From the NCBI GenBank assembly GCA_013519935.1, contig JACDUA010000001.1, forward strand, positions 1 to 64,000: DNA of 64,000 bases, written 5' to 3'. This DNA is from Ectothiorhodospiraceae bacterium WFHF3C12 (GTDB taxonomy: Bacteria > Pseudomonadota > Gammaproteobacteria > Nitrococcales > Nitrococcaceae). Shown in pieces: positions 1 to 7,905 of this stretch. Each line of letters opens with the position of its first letter. Positions within the stretch are counted from its first letter, which is position 1. The notes beneath the pieces were generated by a model that searched no databases, was not told where the DNA came from, and saw only the letters and a program-made list of their open reading frames with translations. The position numbers and the translations under genes were made by a program.

Positions 1-135
1 CCGCGCGGGGCCGTCTATCTTGGGACAGGAGCGGGGCATGCGGGCCGGCCCGCGGCGCAGGGGCGCGGCCAGGCACCTTGACATTCGACGATCCCGAATC
101 ACCGAATGGGCGAATCCGGCAGTCTGGAGGCAGCC

Positions 136-918
136 GTGAGCGAGAGCGAAATCGACGAAGACACGCTCGACATGGTCACCCATCACCTGGCGAATGCCTC
201 CCGCGTGCTATTCGTCACCGGGGCCGGCATTTCGGCGGACTCCGGACTACCCACATATCGCGGCATCGGCGGCATCTACGACACCGGTCCCACCGAGCAC
301 GGCATGAGCATCGAGGAGGCCCTGTCCGGCGAGACTTTCCGCCGTCAGCCGGAGCTGACCTGGAAGCACATCCTGGAGATCGAGTCGGCCTGCCGCGGTG
401 CCACTTTCAATCCCGCTCACGAGATGATCGCGCGGCTGGAAGAGCACCTGCCCGAGGTCTGGGTCCTCACCCAGAACGTCGACGGTTTTCACCAGGCCGC
501 CGGCAGCCGCAACGTCATCGAGATCCACGGCAATCTGCACGGCCTGCGCTGCACCCGCTGCAACTACAGCACCGGGAACCCCGATTACGCCCGGTTCACT
601 GGGGTGCCCAAATGCCCGCAATGCGACGGCATCCTGCGGCCGACGGTGGTGCTGTTCGGCGAAGAGCTACCCATGAAGGCCGTGCTGCAGCTGCACGCGC
701 TGGTCGAGCAGGGATTCGACCTGGTCATGATGGTGGGTACCACCGCCGTTTTCCCCTACATCGCCGAACCCGCGCTGAAGGCGCGCTACACCGGTGTGCC
801 AACGGTGGAGATCAACCCGGGCCGGTCCGAGCTCAGCGACTTCGTGGACTACCGCTTCCACGCCCGGGCCGCCACGGTACTACCGGCGCTGTGGAAGCGG
901 CTCACGCACGCGGCCTGA
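136..918 (+). CDS. Sir2-family NAD-dependent protein deacylase
   Basis: Sirtuin, about 260 aa, expected to remove acyl groups from lysines using NAD+ in the cytoplasm. Visible motifs in order: the NAD-binding GAGISADSGLPTYRG (about residues 29-43), TQNVDGFHQAAG (about 112-123), the catalytic histidine in EIHGN (about 129), zinc cysteine pairs CTRC and CPQC (about 140 and 160), PTVVLFGE, GTTAVFPY and EINPG. The GTG start at 136 is preferred because GGAGG lies 5 bases before it; an in-frame ATG at 106 has no ribosome site. A TTGACA sits at 78-83 but I see no convincing -10. Monocistronic, convergent with the next gene. The substrate cannot be told from sequence. Confidence 0.93.
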   Translation: MSESEIDEDTLDMVTHHLANASRVLFVTGAGISADSGLPTYRGIGGIYDTGPTEHGMSIEEALSGETFRRQPELTWKHILEIESACRGATFNPAHEMIARLEEHLPEVWVLTQNVDGFHQAAGSRNVIEIHGNLHGLRCTRCNYSTGNPDYARFTGVPKCPQCDGILRPTVVLFGEELPMKAVLQLHALVEQGFDLVMMVGTTAVFPYIAEPALKARYTGVPTVEINPGRSELSDFVDYRFHARAATVLPALWKRLTHAA

Positions 919-1129
919 GTTGGCCGCTCCGGGACCGCGAACCCGCGAGGCTCGCCAGCCGCCTCGCCGCCCGGATAGAAAGGCGGGTAACGCTCCTCCC
1001 GGCCCAGCCGGAGTAAAGGTCCCTCGAGCTTGTCCCGCCCGTGCAACCAGAGCGTCCCGATCCGGTCGCGGTCCGGCGCCTCGGTCTTTTTTTCCCCGTG
1101 CCTCGTCGACCTTCGGCGCCATGCACCGG

Positions 1130-1522
1130 TTAGATGGCGCGTTTCACGTCATTGGGCATGTCGCAGTGGATGATCGCTTCCATCTCCAGGAAACGGGCCT
1201 CGAGGGACGGCGCCCGTGACTCGCGGGGATTGCCGAACAGGTCCAGGGCCCTGGCGCGGTCCAGACCGAAATAGGCACTGGCCGCGGCGACGCCCATAAG
1301 GCCGGCCCAGCAGGGAACGCCGTTGACGAACCGCCAGCCGTCCGCCCGCAGCACCGGCGAGGCCGCCAGATGCCCGAGCAGGCACCCGGATAGGCCGTCG
1401 CGGGCGCGAAACGTGTTGAGATTGATGCGATTGCCTGCGGCAAGACGTCTGAGCAAGGTGACGCCCGGCCCCGCAAGAAAGCCGCGGCGGCGGCGAATGA
1501 CGGGGTTGGGATCGTTCATCAT
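1130..1522 (-). CDS. Unrecognised 130-aa protein under a cobalamin riboswitch
   Basis: I do not recognise this family. The protein starts MMNDPNPVIRRRRGFLAGPG, is arginine-rich at the N-terminus, has one moderately hydrophobic stretch (CWAGLMGVAAASAYFGLD) too short and mixed for a sure membrane helix, and ends in an acidic segment. Two adjacent ATG codons at 1522 and 1519 follow a ribosome site (GGAG, 9 bases upstream); the open frame runs on upstream but only into leader and riboswitch sequence. The leader on the same strand carries a B12 riboswitch (1711-1954), so expression should fall when cobalamin is plentiful. That makes a role in cobalamin uptake, salvage or a B12-independent bypass plausible, but this is inference from context only. 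Confidence 0.6.
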   Translation of the reverse strand: MMNDPNPVIRRRRGFLAGPGVTLLRRLAAGNRINLNTFRARDGLSGCLLGHLAASPVLRADGWRFVNGVPCWAGLMGVAAASAYFGLDRARALDLFGNPRESRAPSLEARFLEMEAIIHCDMPNDVKRAI

Positions 1523-1573
1523 GGCAGCAGCTCCGTGAGTCGTTGTGAATGACTTCGGAGCCAACACGTCACA

Positions 1574-1708
1574 CCATCGGCGCGGGAACCGCCGATGGGG
1601 CAAGGTCACCGTCCATTCCGGGACATCATCGCCTCGAACGCGAAGGCTCTGACCGGCAACGGCCATGGGCCGCAACCGCCCGCCGCGTTCCTGATGGACC
1701 CGCGGCGG
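1574..1708 (-). promoter_or_regulatory. Two strong hairpins between riboswitch and gene
   Basis: On the minus-strand transcript two stems follow the riboswitch: CCGCCGCG pairing with CGCGGCGG (1701-1708 with 1680-1687, 13-base loop), and a 9-bp stem CCATCGGCG/CGCCGATGG (1590-1598 with 1574-1582, 7-base loop). Neither is followed by a U-run, so they are not standard intrinsic terminators. They may form the expression platform, or provide a site for Rho or translation control. Confidence 0.45.
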
Positions 1709-1710
1709 CG

Positions 1711-1954
1711 TACCCGGCCGGTATTCGGACTCAGGGGCACGGCCTAGCCACCTCCGGTTGCGGCTTCCCGTTCCGCCGGTGCGACAATGGCTCCGGGGAG
1801 CCACCGCCGGCCCGGAACAGTGCCCGGGTTTCGGAATCGCGTGATGCCATTTGGCCATTCCTCGCCCAGCAACCGTCGTTCCCCAATACCGCTGCGCGTC
1901 AGTTCCGGAGTCTCACCGGATTCCCTGGTGCGCCGAAGCGCACCGCGCCGGGTA
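1711..1954 (-). promoter_or_regulatory. Cobalamin riboswitch
   Basis: Read on the minus strand, this leader contains the B12-riboswitch core elements in the correct order: GGGAATCCGGTG (complement of 1914-1925), a CTGACGCGCAGCGGTA block, a variant GCACTG, GGGAAG, and the closing B12 box AGTCCGAATACCGGCC (complement of 1716-1731). An outer P1 stem closes it: TACCCGGC (1947-1954) pairs perfectly with GCCGGGTA (1711-1718). The 244-nt length is normal for the class. It should switch off the downstream gene (1130-1522) on binding adenosyl- or methylcobalamin. Its promoter must lie at about 1960-2060, shared with the divergent Sel1 gene. Confidence 0.9.
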
Positions 1955-2060
1955 TGCCTGTACCCTAATTCACGCCCCGGCGGGCGACAACCCGCGTAGC
2001 CACCCGGCCTCCTGCGGCAGCGCCTTGACCGCCGGGGCAGCGCCGCGAACAATCACCGCC

Positions 2061-2867
2061 ATGGAAATCCGCCCCGCCGGGAAGTCCGCTATCAGCACGT
2101 CACTACTCGGGCTCTGGCTGTTGTTCGCGGCCGGCTGCACGGCCGGGTTGCCTCAGGCGCGGGATGCGCGGGCCGATCTGGCGGCTCTGTACTGGGCGGC
2201 GGACACCGGCGACCCGGTTGCCCAGCGCCGTCTCGCACGCATCTACGGGCGTGGGGGCGTGGGCGTCACGCAGGATTACGCCGAGGCACTGGCATGGCTG
2301 GCGCGGGCCGCTGAGAATGGCGATGACGAGGCGCGTGCCCTTCACCGTCGCTGGACCAACGGCGAACGGGCCCGCGAGTTGGTGGTGGCCGCCCAGGCAG
2401 CGCTGGACAACGACCACCGGGAGCGTGCCATCCAACTGCTCCGGACGCTGGCCCGCGCCGACGTCCCCGAGGCCGCTTACCGCCTGGGCCGGCTGTACCT
2501 GGTCGAAGAACCGCCGGGGCCCGACCCGGCCCGGTCCCGCTACTGGCTGCAACGCGCCGCGCGGGACGATGACGCCAACGCCCACTATCTGCTGGGCACG
2601 CTGAGTGCATCGTCAGCCCACGGCGCCGCCGATCCGGCGACGGCCGCGGAGCACTGGCGCCGCTGTACTGGCCAGCGGCACGCGATGTGCGAGTACAGCC
2701 TGGGTCTTCTGCACCTGACCGGACGCGGCGTGGAGCATGACCCGGCCCGCGGACGGGCCCTGATCCGGCGCGCGGCGGAACAGGGCTACGGGAAGGCCGA
2801 GGCCTGGCTGGAACGCTGGCGTCTGCGTTGCGCTGCGGCCCGTACCCCGACCCCGGGTTGCGGCTAG
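2061..2867 (+). CDS. Sel1-repeat (TPR-like) lipoprotein
   Basis: 268 aa with a lipoprotein-type signal peptide (hydrophobic LLGLWLLFAAGC, lipobox cysteine near residue 25), so probably anchored in the outer membrane facing the periplasm. The rest is Sel1-like helical repeats, with recognisable units such as AQRRLARIYGRGGVGVTQDY, AAYRLGRLYLVEE and CEYSLGLLHLTGRGVEHD. These repeats make protein-protein scaffolds. The ATG at 2061 is chosen because it directly precedes the signal peptide. The upstream frame is open to 1851 but has no signal or coding character. Partner unknown. Confidence 0.85.
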   Translation: MEIRPAGKSAISTSLLGLWLLFAAGCTAGLPQARDARADLAALYWAADTGDPVAQRRLARIYGRGGVGVTQDYAEALAWLARAAENGDDEARALHRRWTNGERARELVVAAQAALDNDHRERAIQLLRTLARADVPEAAYRLGRLYLVEEPPGPDPARSRYWLQRAARDDDANAHYLLGTLSASSAHGAADPATAAEHWRRCTGQRHAMCEYSLGLLHLTGRGVEHDPARGRALIRRAAEQGYGKAEAWLERWRLRCAAARTPTPGCG

Positions 2868-2869
2868 GG

Positions 2870-3262
2870 TCAGTCTCCGGCGGGCAGCGCCCGCCCCTGG
2901 CGATCGAACACCGAGCAGCCCGAGAGATCCCCTTCCCCGTCGCCGGAGACGATCAGGCACAGCGCCTGAAGGGGCCCCTCGGCCTCTTCCCGGCTGGGCA
3001 TGCTCCCATCAGGGTGGGACATTACGCTGACGAGCAGGTACTCCCAGGGGCGTGTCCGTCCCTTCTCGGCGACCTGCCGGAAGTTGAGCTCCGGCGAGAG
3101 CGCCATATCCGTGGCCAGGGCGACCTCCACGTCATCGTCCCCCGGCACCTCGCCGTCGTCCCGGGTCTCGATGAACACCAGCAGCAGCCGGAGCGCCCGG
3201 CCGGAGTCCCGCAGGGCCGAGAGAAAGCTGTCGAAGTCGTCGATATTCAGGCGGTCGGTCAT
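2870..3262 (-). CDS. Small acidic protein downstream of oligopeptidase B
   Basis: 130 aa, strongly acidic, starting MTDRLNIDDFDSFLSALRDSG. No recognised motif, signal or membrane segment. Its ATG lies 3 bases after the stop of the oligopeptidase gene, so the two are very probably one transcript and translationally linked. Its stop is also only a few bases from the end of the convergent Sel1 gene. Function unknown; the tight pairing hints at a cytoplasmic partner of the peptidase. Confidence 0.75.
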   Translation of the reverse strand: MTDRLNIDDFDSFLSALRDSGRALRLLLVFIETRDDGEVPGDDDVEVALATDMALSPELNFRQVAEKGRTRPWEYLLVSVMSHPDGSMPSREEAEGPLQALCLIVSGDGEGDLSGCSVFDRQGRALPAGD

Positions 3263-3265
3263 GGG

Positions 3266-5329
3266 TTACTCCGTAATGCCAAGTCGATCCAGCACGAAAG
3301 CCATGTCGAAGGCCAGCTCCCGCAGCGCACGGAAACGCCCGGAGGCGCCCATGTGTCCGGAATCCATATGGGTGCGGAGCAGCAGCAGGTTGTCATCGGT
3401 TTTGGTGCGCCGCAGGCGGGCTACCCATTTGGCCGGCTCCCAGTACTGGACCCGTGGGTCGTTGAGCCCGGCCACGACAAGCAGATGCGGATAGCGCTGG
3501 GGGCGGACATTTTCGTAGGGGGCGTAATCCCGGATGAGCTCGTACCAGCCGCGCTCCCGGGGGTTGCCCCATTCGTCGTACTCGATGACCGTCAGCGGCA
3601 GGCTCGGATCCTCCATCGTGTTGAGCACGTCCACGAACGGGACCTGCGCCACCGCCACCTGGAAGAGCTCCGGGCGCTGGTTGAGTACCGCGCCGATCAA
3701 CATGCCACCGGCACTGCCCCCCATGATGGCCAACCGCTCGGGTCGCGTGTAACCGGATTCGATCAGCCCCTCGGCGCAGGCGATGAAATCGCTGAAGGTA
3801 TTGGGCTTGCGTTCCAGCTTTCCCGCGTTCTTCCATCCCTCGCCCAGAGCGCCGCCGCCACGCACGTGAGCGATGGCATACACGAGCCCACGATCAAGCA
3901 ACGACACCCGGTTGGCTGAGAACGTGGGATCCACGGTGATGCCGTAGGCACCGTATCCGAAGAGCAGGCAGGGAGCGCTGCCATCGACGGGCGTGTCGTG
4001 ACGGCGCACGAGGGAAACCGGCACCGCCGTGCCGTCCGGCGCGTTGAACCAGTGCCGCTCGCCAACATACAGGCCGGCATCGTAGCCGGAGGGAATCTCC
4101 CGCTGCTTGCGCAGCGTCAGCCGCCGCGCGGCCATGTCGTAATCGTAGACGCAGTCCGGGGTAACCAGTGACGTGTAGCCAATGCGCAGTGTCGAGGACT
4201 CGAATTCCGGGTTGTCACCCAGGCCCGCCGTGTACACGGTTTCCTCGAACGGCAGCTCGTGATACCGCCCATCGTCGAGGTCGTAGACGCGGATCCGACG
4301 CGTGGCCTCCTCTCGCACCACCAGTGCCAGGTGGCCCCGGAACACCTCGAGATCCTCGAGCTTGACGGTCTCATCGTGCGGCACGTACGTACGCCAGGCC
4401 GCGTCCTCGGTGCATCGTTCGACGGGAACCCGGTCCAGCTGGAAGTTTTCCGCGCCGGCATTGTGCAGGATGAAGAAGCTGCCGGAGTGATGCTCCACGC
4501 CGTATTCCACGCCATGAGCGCGAGGGCGCACGATGGCGGGGGGCTCAGTAGGACGCAGCGCCGGCATATAGCGCGCCTCGCTGGTGACGTTGCTGCCGAT
4601 CTCGATCAGCAGATAGCGCCGGTCCTTGGTCTTGCCCAGTCCAACGAAGAAGGCGTCGTCCGCCTCGTTGTGGATCTCGCGGTCAGCCGCGGCCGGGCCA
4701 CCCCGCTCATGAACGAATACCCGGTAAGGACGCCGCGCCTCGTCGAGGACGACATAAAGCAGGTGCCGGCCGTCCTCGGCCCACTCCACGCCACCGCTGA
4801 CGTTGCCGATGGCCTCCGGGCCGTCCTCGCCGGTCGACAGGTCACGCACCCGCAGGGTAAAGCGCTCACTGCCCTCGGTGTCTTCCGTGTAAGCCAGATA
4901 TCGGTGATCCGGGCTGACTGCCACACCACCAACGTCATAGAAGTCATGACCTTCCGCGAGCTTATTGATGTCGAGTATGACTTCGATGGCGGAGGGCTCC
5001 GCCGCCGGAGCACGGCAGAATACCGGGTATTCCCGGTCCGCCTCCGTGCGCGTGTGGTACCAGAAGTCATCGATGCGCACGGGCACGGATTCATCGTCTT
5101 CCTTGATCCGGCCGCGAAACTCCCGGTAAAGGGTTTGCTGCAGCCCATCGGTGGACTGCATGCAGGTCTCGGTGTACGCGTTCTCCGCGCGCAGATAGTC
5201 CAGTACGGCTTCGCTGTCGCGATCGCGGAGCCAGAAGTAGTCGTCCACGCGGGTCTCGCCGTGGGCGACGATCCGCTGCGGATGCCTCGGGGCGAGCGGC
5301 GCCCTGGGCTCGGACGGGGAATCGGGCAT
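3266..5329 (-). CDS. ptrB: Oligopeptidase B (prolyl oligopeptidase family S9A)
   Basis: About 687 aa, the usual length for oligopeptidase B, a cytoplasmic serine peptidase cutting short peptides after Arg or Lys. N-terminal beta-propeller (about residues 70-410) and C-terminal alpha/beta-hydrolase domain. The catalytic serine is in GGSAGG (about residue 538), the aspartate in GLNDPRVQYWEP (about 625) and the histidine in SGHMGASGRF (about 658). The ATG at 5329 is preferred over an in-frame TTG at 5341, which overlaps the GGAGG ribosome site. First gene of a two-gene transcript. Confidence 0.93.
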   Translation of the reverse strand: MPDSPSEPRAPLAPRHPQRIVAHGETRVDDYFWLRDRDSEAVLDYLRAENAYTETCMQSTDGLQQTLYREFRGRIKEDDESVPVRIDDFWYHTRTEADREYPVFCRAPAAEPSAIEVILDINKLAEGHDFYDVGGVAVSPDHRYLAYTEDTEGSERFTLRVRDLSTGEDGPEAIGNVSGGVEWAEDGRHLLYVVLDEARRPYRVFVHERGGPAAADREIHNEADDAFFVGLGKTKDRRYLLIEIGSNVTSEARYMPALRPTEPPAIVRPRAHGVEYGVEHHSGSFFILHNAGAENFQLDRVPVERCTEDAAWRTYVPHDETVKLEDLEVFRGHLALVVREEATRRIRVYDLDDGRYHELPFEETVYTAGLGDNPEFESSTLRIGYTSLVTPDCVYDYDMAARRLTLRKQREIPSGYDAGLYVGERHWFNAPDGTAVPVSLVRRHDTPVDGSAPCLLFGYGAYGITVDPTFSANRVSLLDRGLVYAIAHVRGGGALGEGWKNAGKLERKPNTFSDFIACAEGLIESGYTRPERLAIMGGSAGGMLIGAVLNQRPELFQVAVAQVPFVDVLNTMEDPSLPLTVIEYDEWGNPRERGWYELIRDYAPYENVRPQRYPHLLVVAGLNDPRVQYWEPAKWVARLRRTKTDDNLLLLRTHMDSGHMGASGRFRALRELAFDMAFVLDRLGITE

Positions 5330-5554
5330 GGCAGGTGGCAACCTCCGCGTCGAGTTGGCTGCGGGGAGGGTACCAGATCGGGCATATCCACGTTCCCGAG
5401 GGTACGGCCACTCCGATGCCGGGCCGCGGTTCCGACGCGCGGCGGCGTTGCGGCATGGGCGCCGGTTTATTGGAAAAAGCCCGCGGTACCTCTAAGGTTA
5501 CCGCCACGGGCGTCGCGGCGCCCGGCCCAACGATCGTACGGGAAGGGAGAGGCC

Positions 5555-7876
5555 GTGGTGAGATTCCCCGGGATTGGCGCAATAGCCATGAGTCTGATGC
5601 TGTGCCTTTGGCCTGTCACCGCGCCAGCACAGCAACAGGCCGAGAGCCCCGCCGATTCGGCCGGACAGGTTGCGGGCGGGGCGTCGCTGGAGCAACTCAG
5701 GAAGCTGCGCGATACGCTCAGCGACGAGGCCGCCCGGCAGGAGCTCGTGCAGCAGATCGACGCCTTGATCGCGGTCAGGCAGAGCGAGGGCGCCGCGGAC
5801 GGGGAAACGAAAACGGATGCACAGGGCCTGCTGGACAAGGCTTCCCTGCGCATAGAGGCCATTGCGGGCCAGATTACCGAGCTCGCGATCTCCATCGCGA
5901 CGCTCCCGACCATGGCCTCGGACGTGTGGCGTCGCGCCGGTGACCCCGAAGAGCTGTTCCATTGGATCGACGAGGCGGTAAGGCTACTGGGGCTCGTGAT
6001 CGGGGCCCTGGCCGCTGGCTGGCTTGCCGGCCGGTTGACCCGCCGCGGACGGCGGGCCGTGGTGGCCACCGCCGCCAACAGCTGGCTGTTCTCCATCCTG
6101 GCGTACGTGCTGCATTTCCTGCTGGCCCTGACGCCGACGGCGGTGTTCGCGGCGCTGGCTTACGCCGCCCTGCCCTTTGCCGACATGCAAGGCGCGACCC
6201 GCACGCTCGCCCTGCTGCTGGTCAACAGCCTGGCCATCGTGCACGCCGTCTCGGTCACCGCCCACGAGCTTTTCCGCCCGCCCGGGGCCCTGCCCGCCCC
6301 GTTCCGGCTGACTCAGGAGAACGGTGCGTACCTCGCGGTCTGGTTGCGGCGGTTCGCCGTAGTCGGCGTCTACGGGTATTTCGGCATCGAGGCGCTGCAG
6401 GCCTTTGGTCTGGGTCCGGCGCCGGTGGCCGTTCTGGAACGCGTGCTGGGCCTGCTGGTGGCCGGCATGGCCATCGTGTTCGTCATGCAGTGCCGCAACA
6501 GCGTCGCGGACTGGCTGCGCAAGGACGCCGAGCCGCGCTCGCTGCGCACGAGGCTGGCCCGCACCTGGCATTATCTCGGGCTGCTGCTCATCGTGCTGGT
6601 CACCGCCGTGGGCATGGTCGGTACGGCCGACAGTTTCGCAGAGGTGGCGTGGAACCTGCTGATAAGCATCCTGGTTATCTTCGTCGCGGGATTGCTGGCC
6701 CAGGGCGTGGATACCCTGTTGAAGCGCGTCTTCGCCTTGAGCCAGGAGCTCAAGCGCATCCATCCGCTGCTGGAGGCCCGCGCGAACCGTTACCTGCCCG
6801 TCCTGCGCAAGGTGCTGCGCGGTGCCATTGCCCTGATCGCCGTTCTGGCGCTGCTGCAGGTCTGGGGGCTGGGCGGCATGCAGTGGCTGGGCAGCGACGC
6901 GGGACGGGACTTCGGCAGCCGCCTGTTGTCCATCGCGTTGACCGTGGCCGTGGCGCTGGCGGTCTGGGAGGTGGTCACGGCCATTGTCGAGGAAGCCCTC
7001 AACCGCAGCTCGCCGGATCTGGACGCGGCGGCCATGCAACGGCGCCAGACCCTGTTGCCCCTGGCGAAGAATGCCCTGCGCCTGACACTGATCGTGCTGG
7101 TGGTGCTGGTCGTGTTCTCGGAGCTGGGCATCAACATCGCGCCCCTGCTCGCGGGCGCCGGCGTCATTGGCCTGGCTATCGGCTTTGGCGCTCAGACGCT
7201 GGTTCAGGACCTGATCACAGGCGTGTTCATACTGCTCGAGGACAGCGTCGCGGTGGGCGATTTCGTGGAGGTGGCGGGCTACGCGGGCACCGTGGAATCC
7301 CTGTCCATCCGCTCGATTCGTCTGCGGGATATCGAGGGCAACGTACACACCGTGCCCTTCAGCCAGGTCGCGACGGTCCACAACATGACCGACAAGTTCG
7401 CCTACGCCCTGGTGGACGTGGGCGTGGCGTACCGGGAGAACGTGGACGAGGTCAGCGCGCTGCTCAAGGAGGTCGGTGAGGCACTGCAGGCCGACGAGAC
7501 CTGGGGCAAGGACATACTGGAAGGGATCGAGATCTGGGGGCTCAACGCCCTCAGCGACAGCTCGGTCGACATACGGGTGCGTTTCAAGGTGGTCGCCGGC
7601 CGCCAGTGGGCGGTGCGGCGCGAGTACCTGCGCCGCGTCAAGGCGGCATTCGACGAGCGGGATATCGAGATCCCCTTCCCCCATCGGACACTGTACTTCG
7701 GCGTCGGCAAGCAGGGCGAAGCGCCCCCGGCGCGGCTGTTGCTGGACGGTGACGACGGCGCGACTCCGGAGCCGCCTCCAGCCGACAACGACGACGAGGG
7801 CGAGGCCGAACGCGGACGTCGCAAGGGAGAGCTGGGCGGCGCTCAGGACAGCGGCGAAGGCGTGCCGAGCAACTGA
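5555..7876 (+). CDS. Large MscS-type mechanosensitive channel
   Basis: 773 aa, much longer than MscS itself and like the YbiO/YnaI-type homologues. A signal peptide ending near TAPAQQ is followed by a periplasmic helical segment with leucine/glutamine-rich heptads (about 25-110), then many membrane helices (about 130-520) and the MscS core. The pore-lining helix is the Gly/Ala-rich AGAGVIGLAIGFGAQTLVQD (about 530-550), followed by the beta domain DFVEVAGYAGTVESLSIRSI. The tail is acidic and disordered. Start: tandem GTG GTG codons at 5555/5558 behind AGGGAGA; the open frame upstream is only antisense to ptrB. It would release solutes on hypo-osmotic shock in the inner membrane. Confidence 0.9.
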   Translation: MVRFPGIGAIAMSLMLCLWPVTAPAQQQAESPADSAGQVAGGASLEQLRKLRDTLSDEAARQELVQQIDALIAVRQSEGAADGETKTDAQGLLDKASLRIEAIAGQITELAISIATLPTMASDVWRRAGDPEELFHWIDEAVRLLGLVIGALAAGWLAGRLTRRGRRAVVATAANSWLFSILAYVLHFLLALTPTAVFAALAYAALPFADMQGATRTLALLLVNSLAIVHAVSVTAHELFRPPGALPAPFRLTQENGAYLAVWLRRFAVVGVYGYFGIEALQAFGLGPAPVAVLERVLGLLVAGMAIVFVMQCRNSVADWLRKDAEPRSLRTRLARTWHYLGLLLIVLVTAVGMVGTADSFAEVAWNLLISILVIFVAGLLAQGVDTLLKRVFALSQELKRIHPLLEARANRYLPVLRKVLRGAIALIAVLALLQVWGLGGMQWLGSDAGRDFGSRLLSIALTVAVALAVWEVVTAIVEEALNRSSPDLDAAAMQRRQTLLPLAKNALRLTLIVLVVLVVFSELGINIAPLLAGAGVIGLAIGFGAQTLVQDLITGVFILLEDSVAVGDFVEVAGYAGTVESLSIRSIRLRDIEGNVHTVPFSQVATVHNMTDKFAYALVDVGVAYRENVDEVSALLKEVGEALQADETWGKDILEGIEIWGLNALSDSSVDIRVRFKVVAGRQWAVRREYLRRVKAAFDERDIEIPFPHRTLYFGVGKQGEAPPARLLLDGDDGATPEPPPADNDDEGEAERGRRKGELGGAQDSGEGVPSN

Positions 7877-7905
7877 GACAGCTCCCGCCGCGGCGGACCG
7901 CCCGG

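Noticed and set aside
849..1046. Minus-strand frame after the sirtuin, with a protein-like stretch
   Set aside because: Runs into the sirtuin coding region, no ribosome site, no recognised family; at most a remnant.
1087..1093. Run of seven T after the sirtuin gene as a terminator
   Set aside because: No convincing stem immediately before it.
4259..5554. N-terminal extension of the MscS-type protein
   Set aside because: Entirely antisense to ptrB. The signal peptide and AGGGAGA ribosome site mark the start at 5555.
5984..7684. Long minus-strand frame across the MscS-type gene
   Set aside because: Antisense shadow, His/Gln-rich as expected for the complement of a membrane protein gene; no ribosome site.
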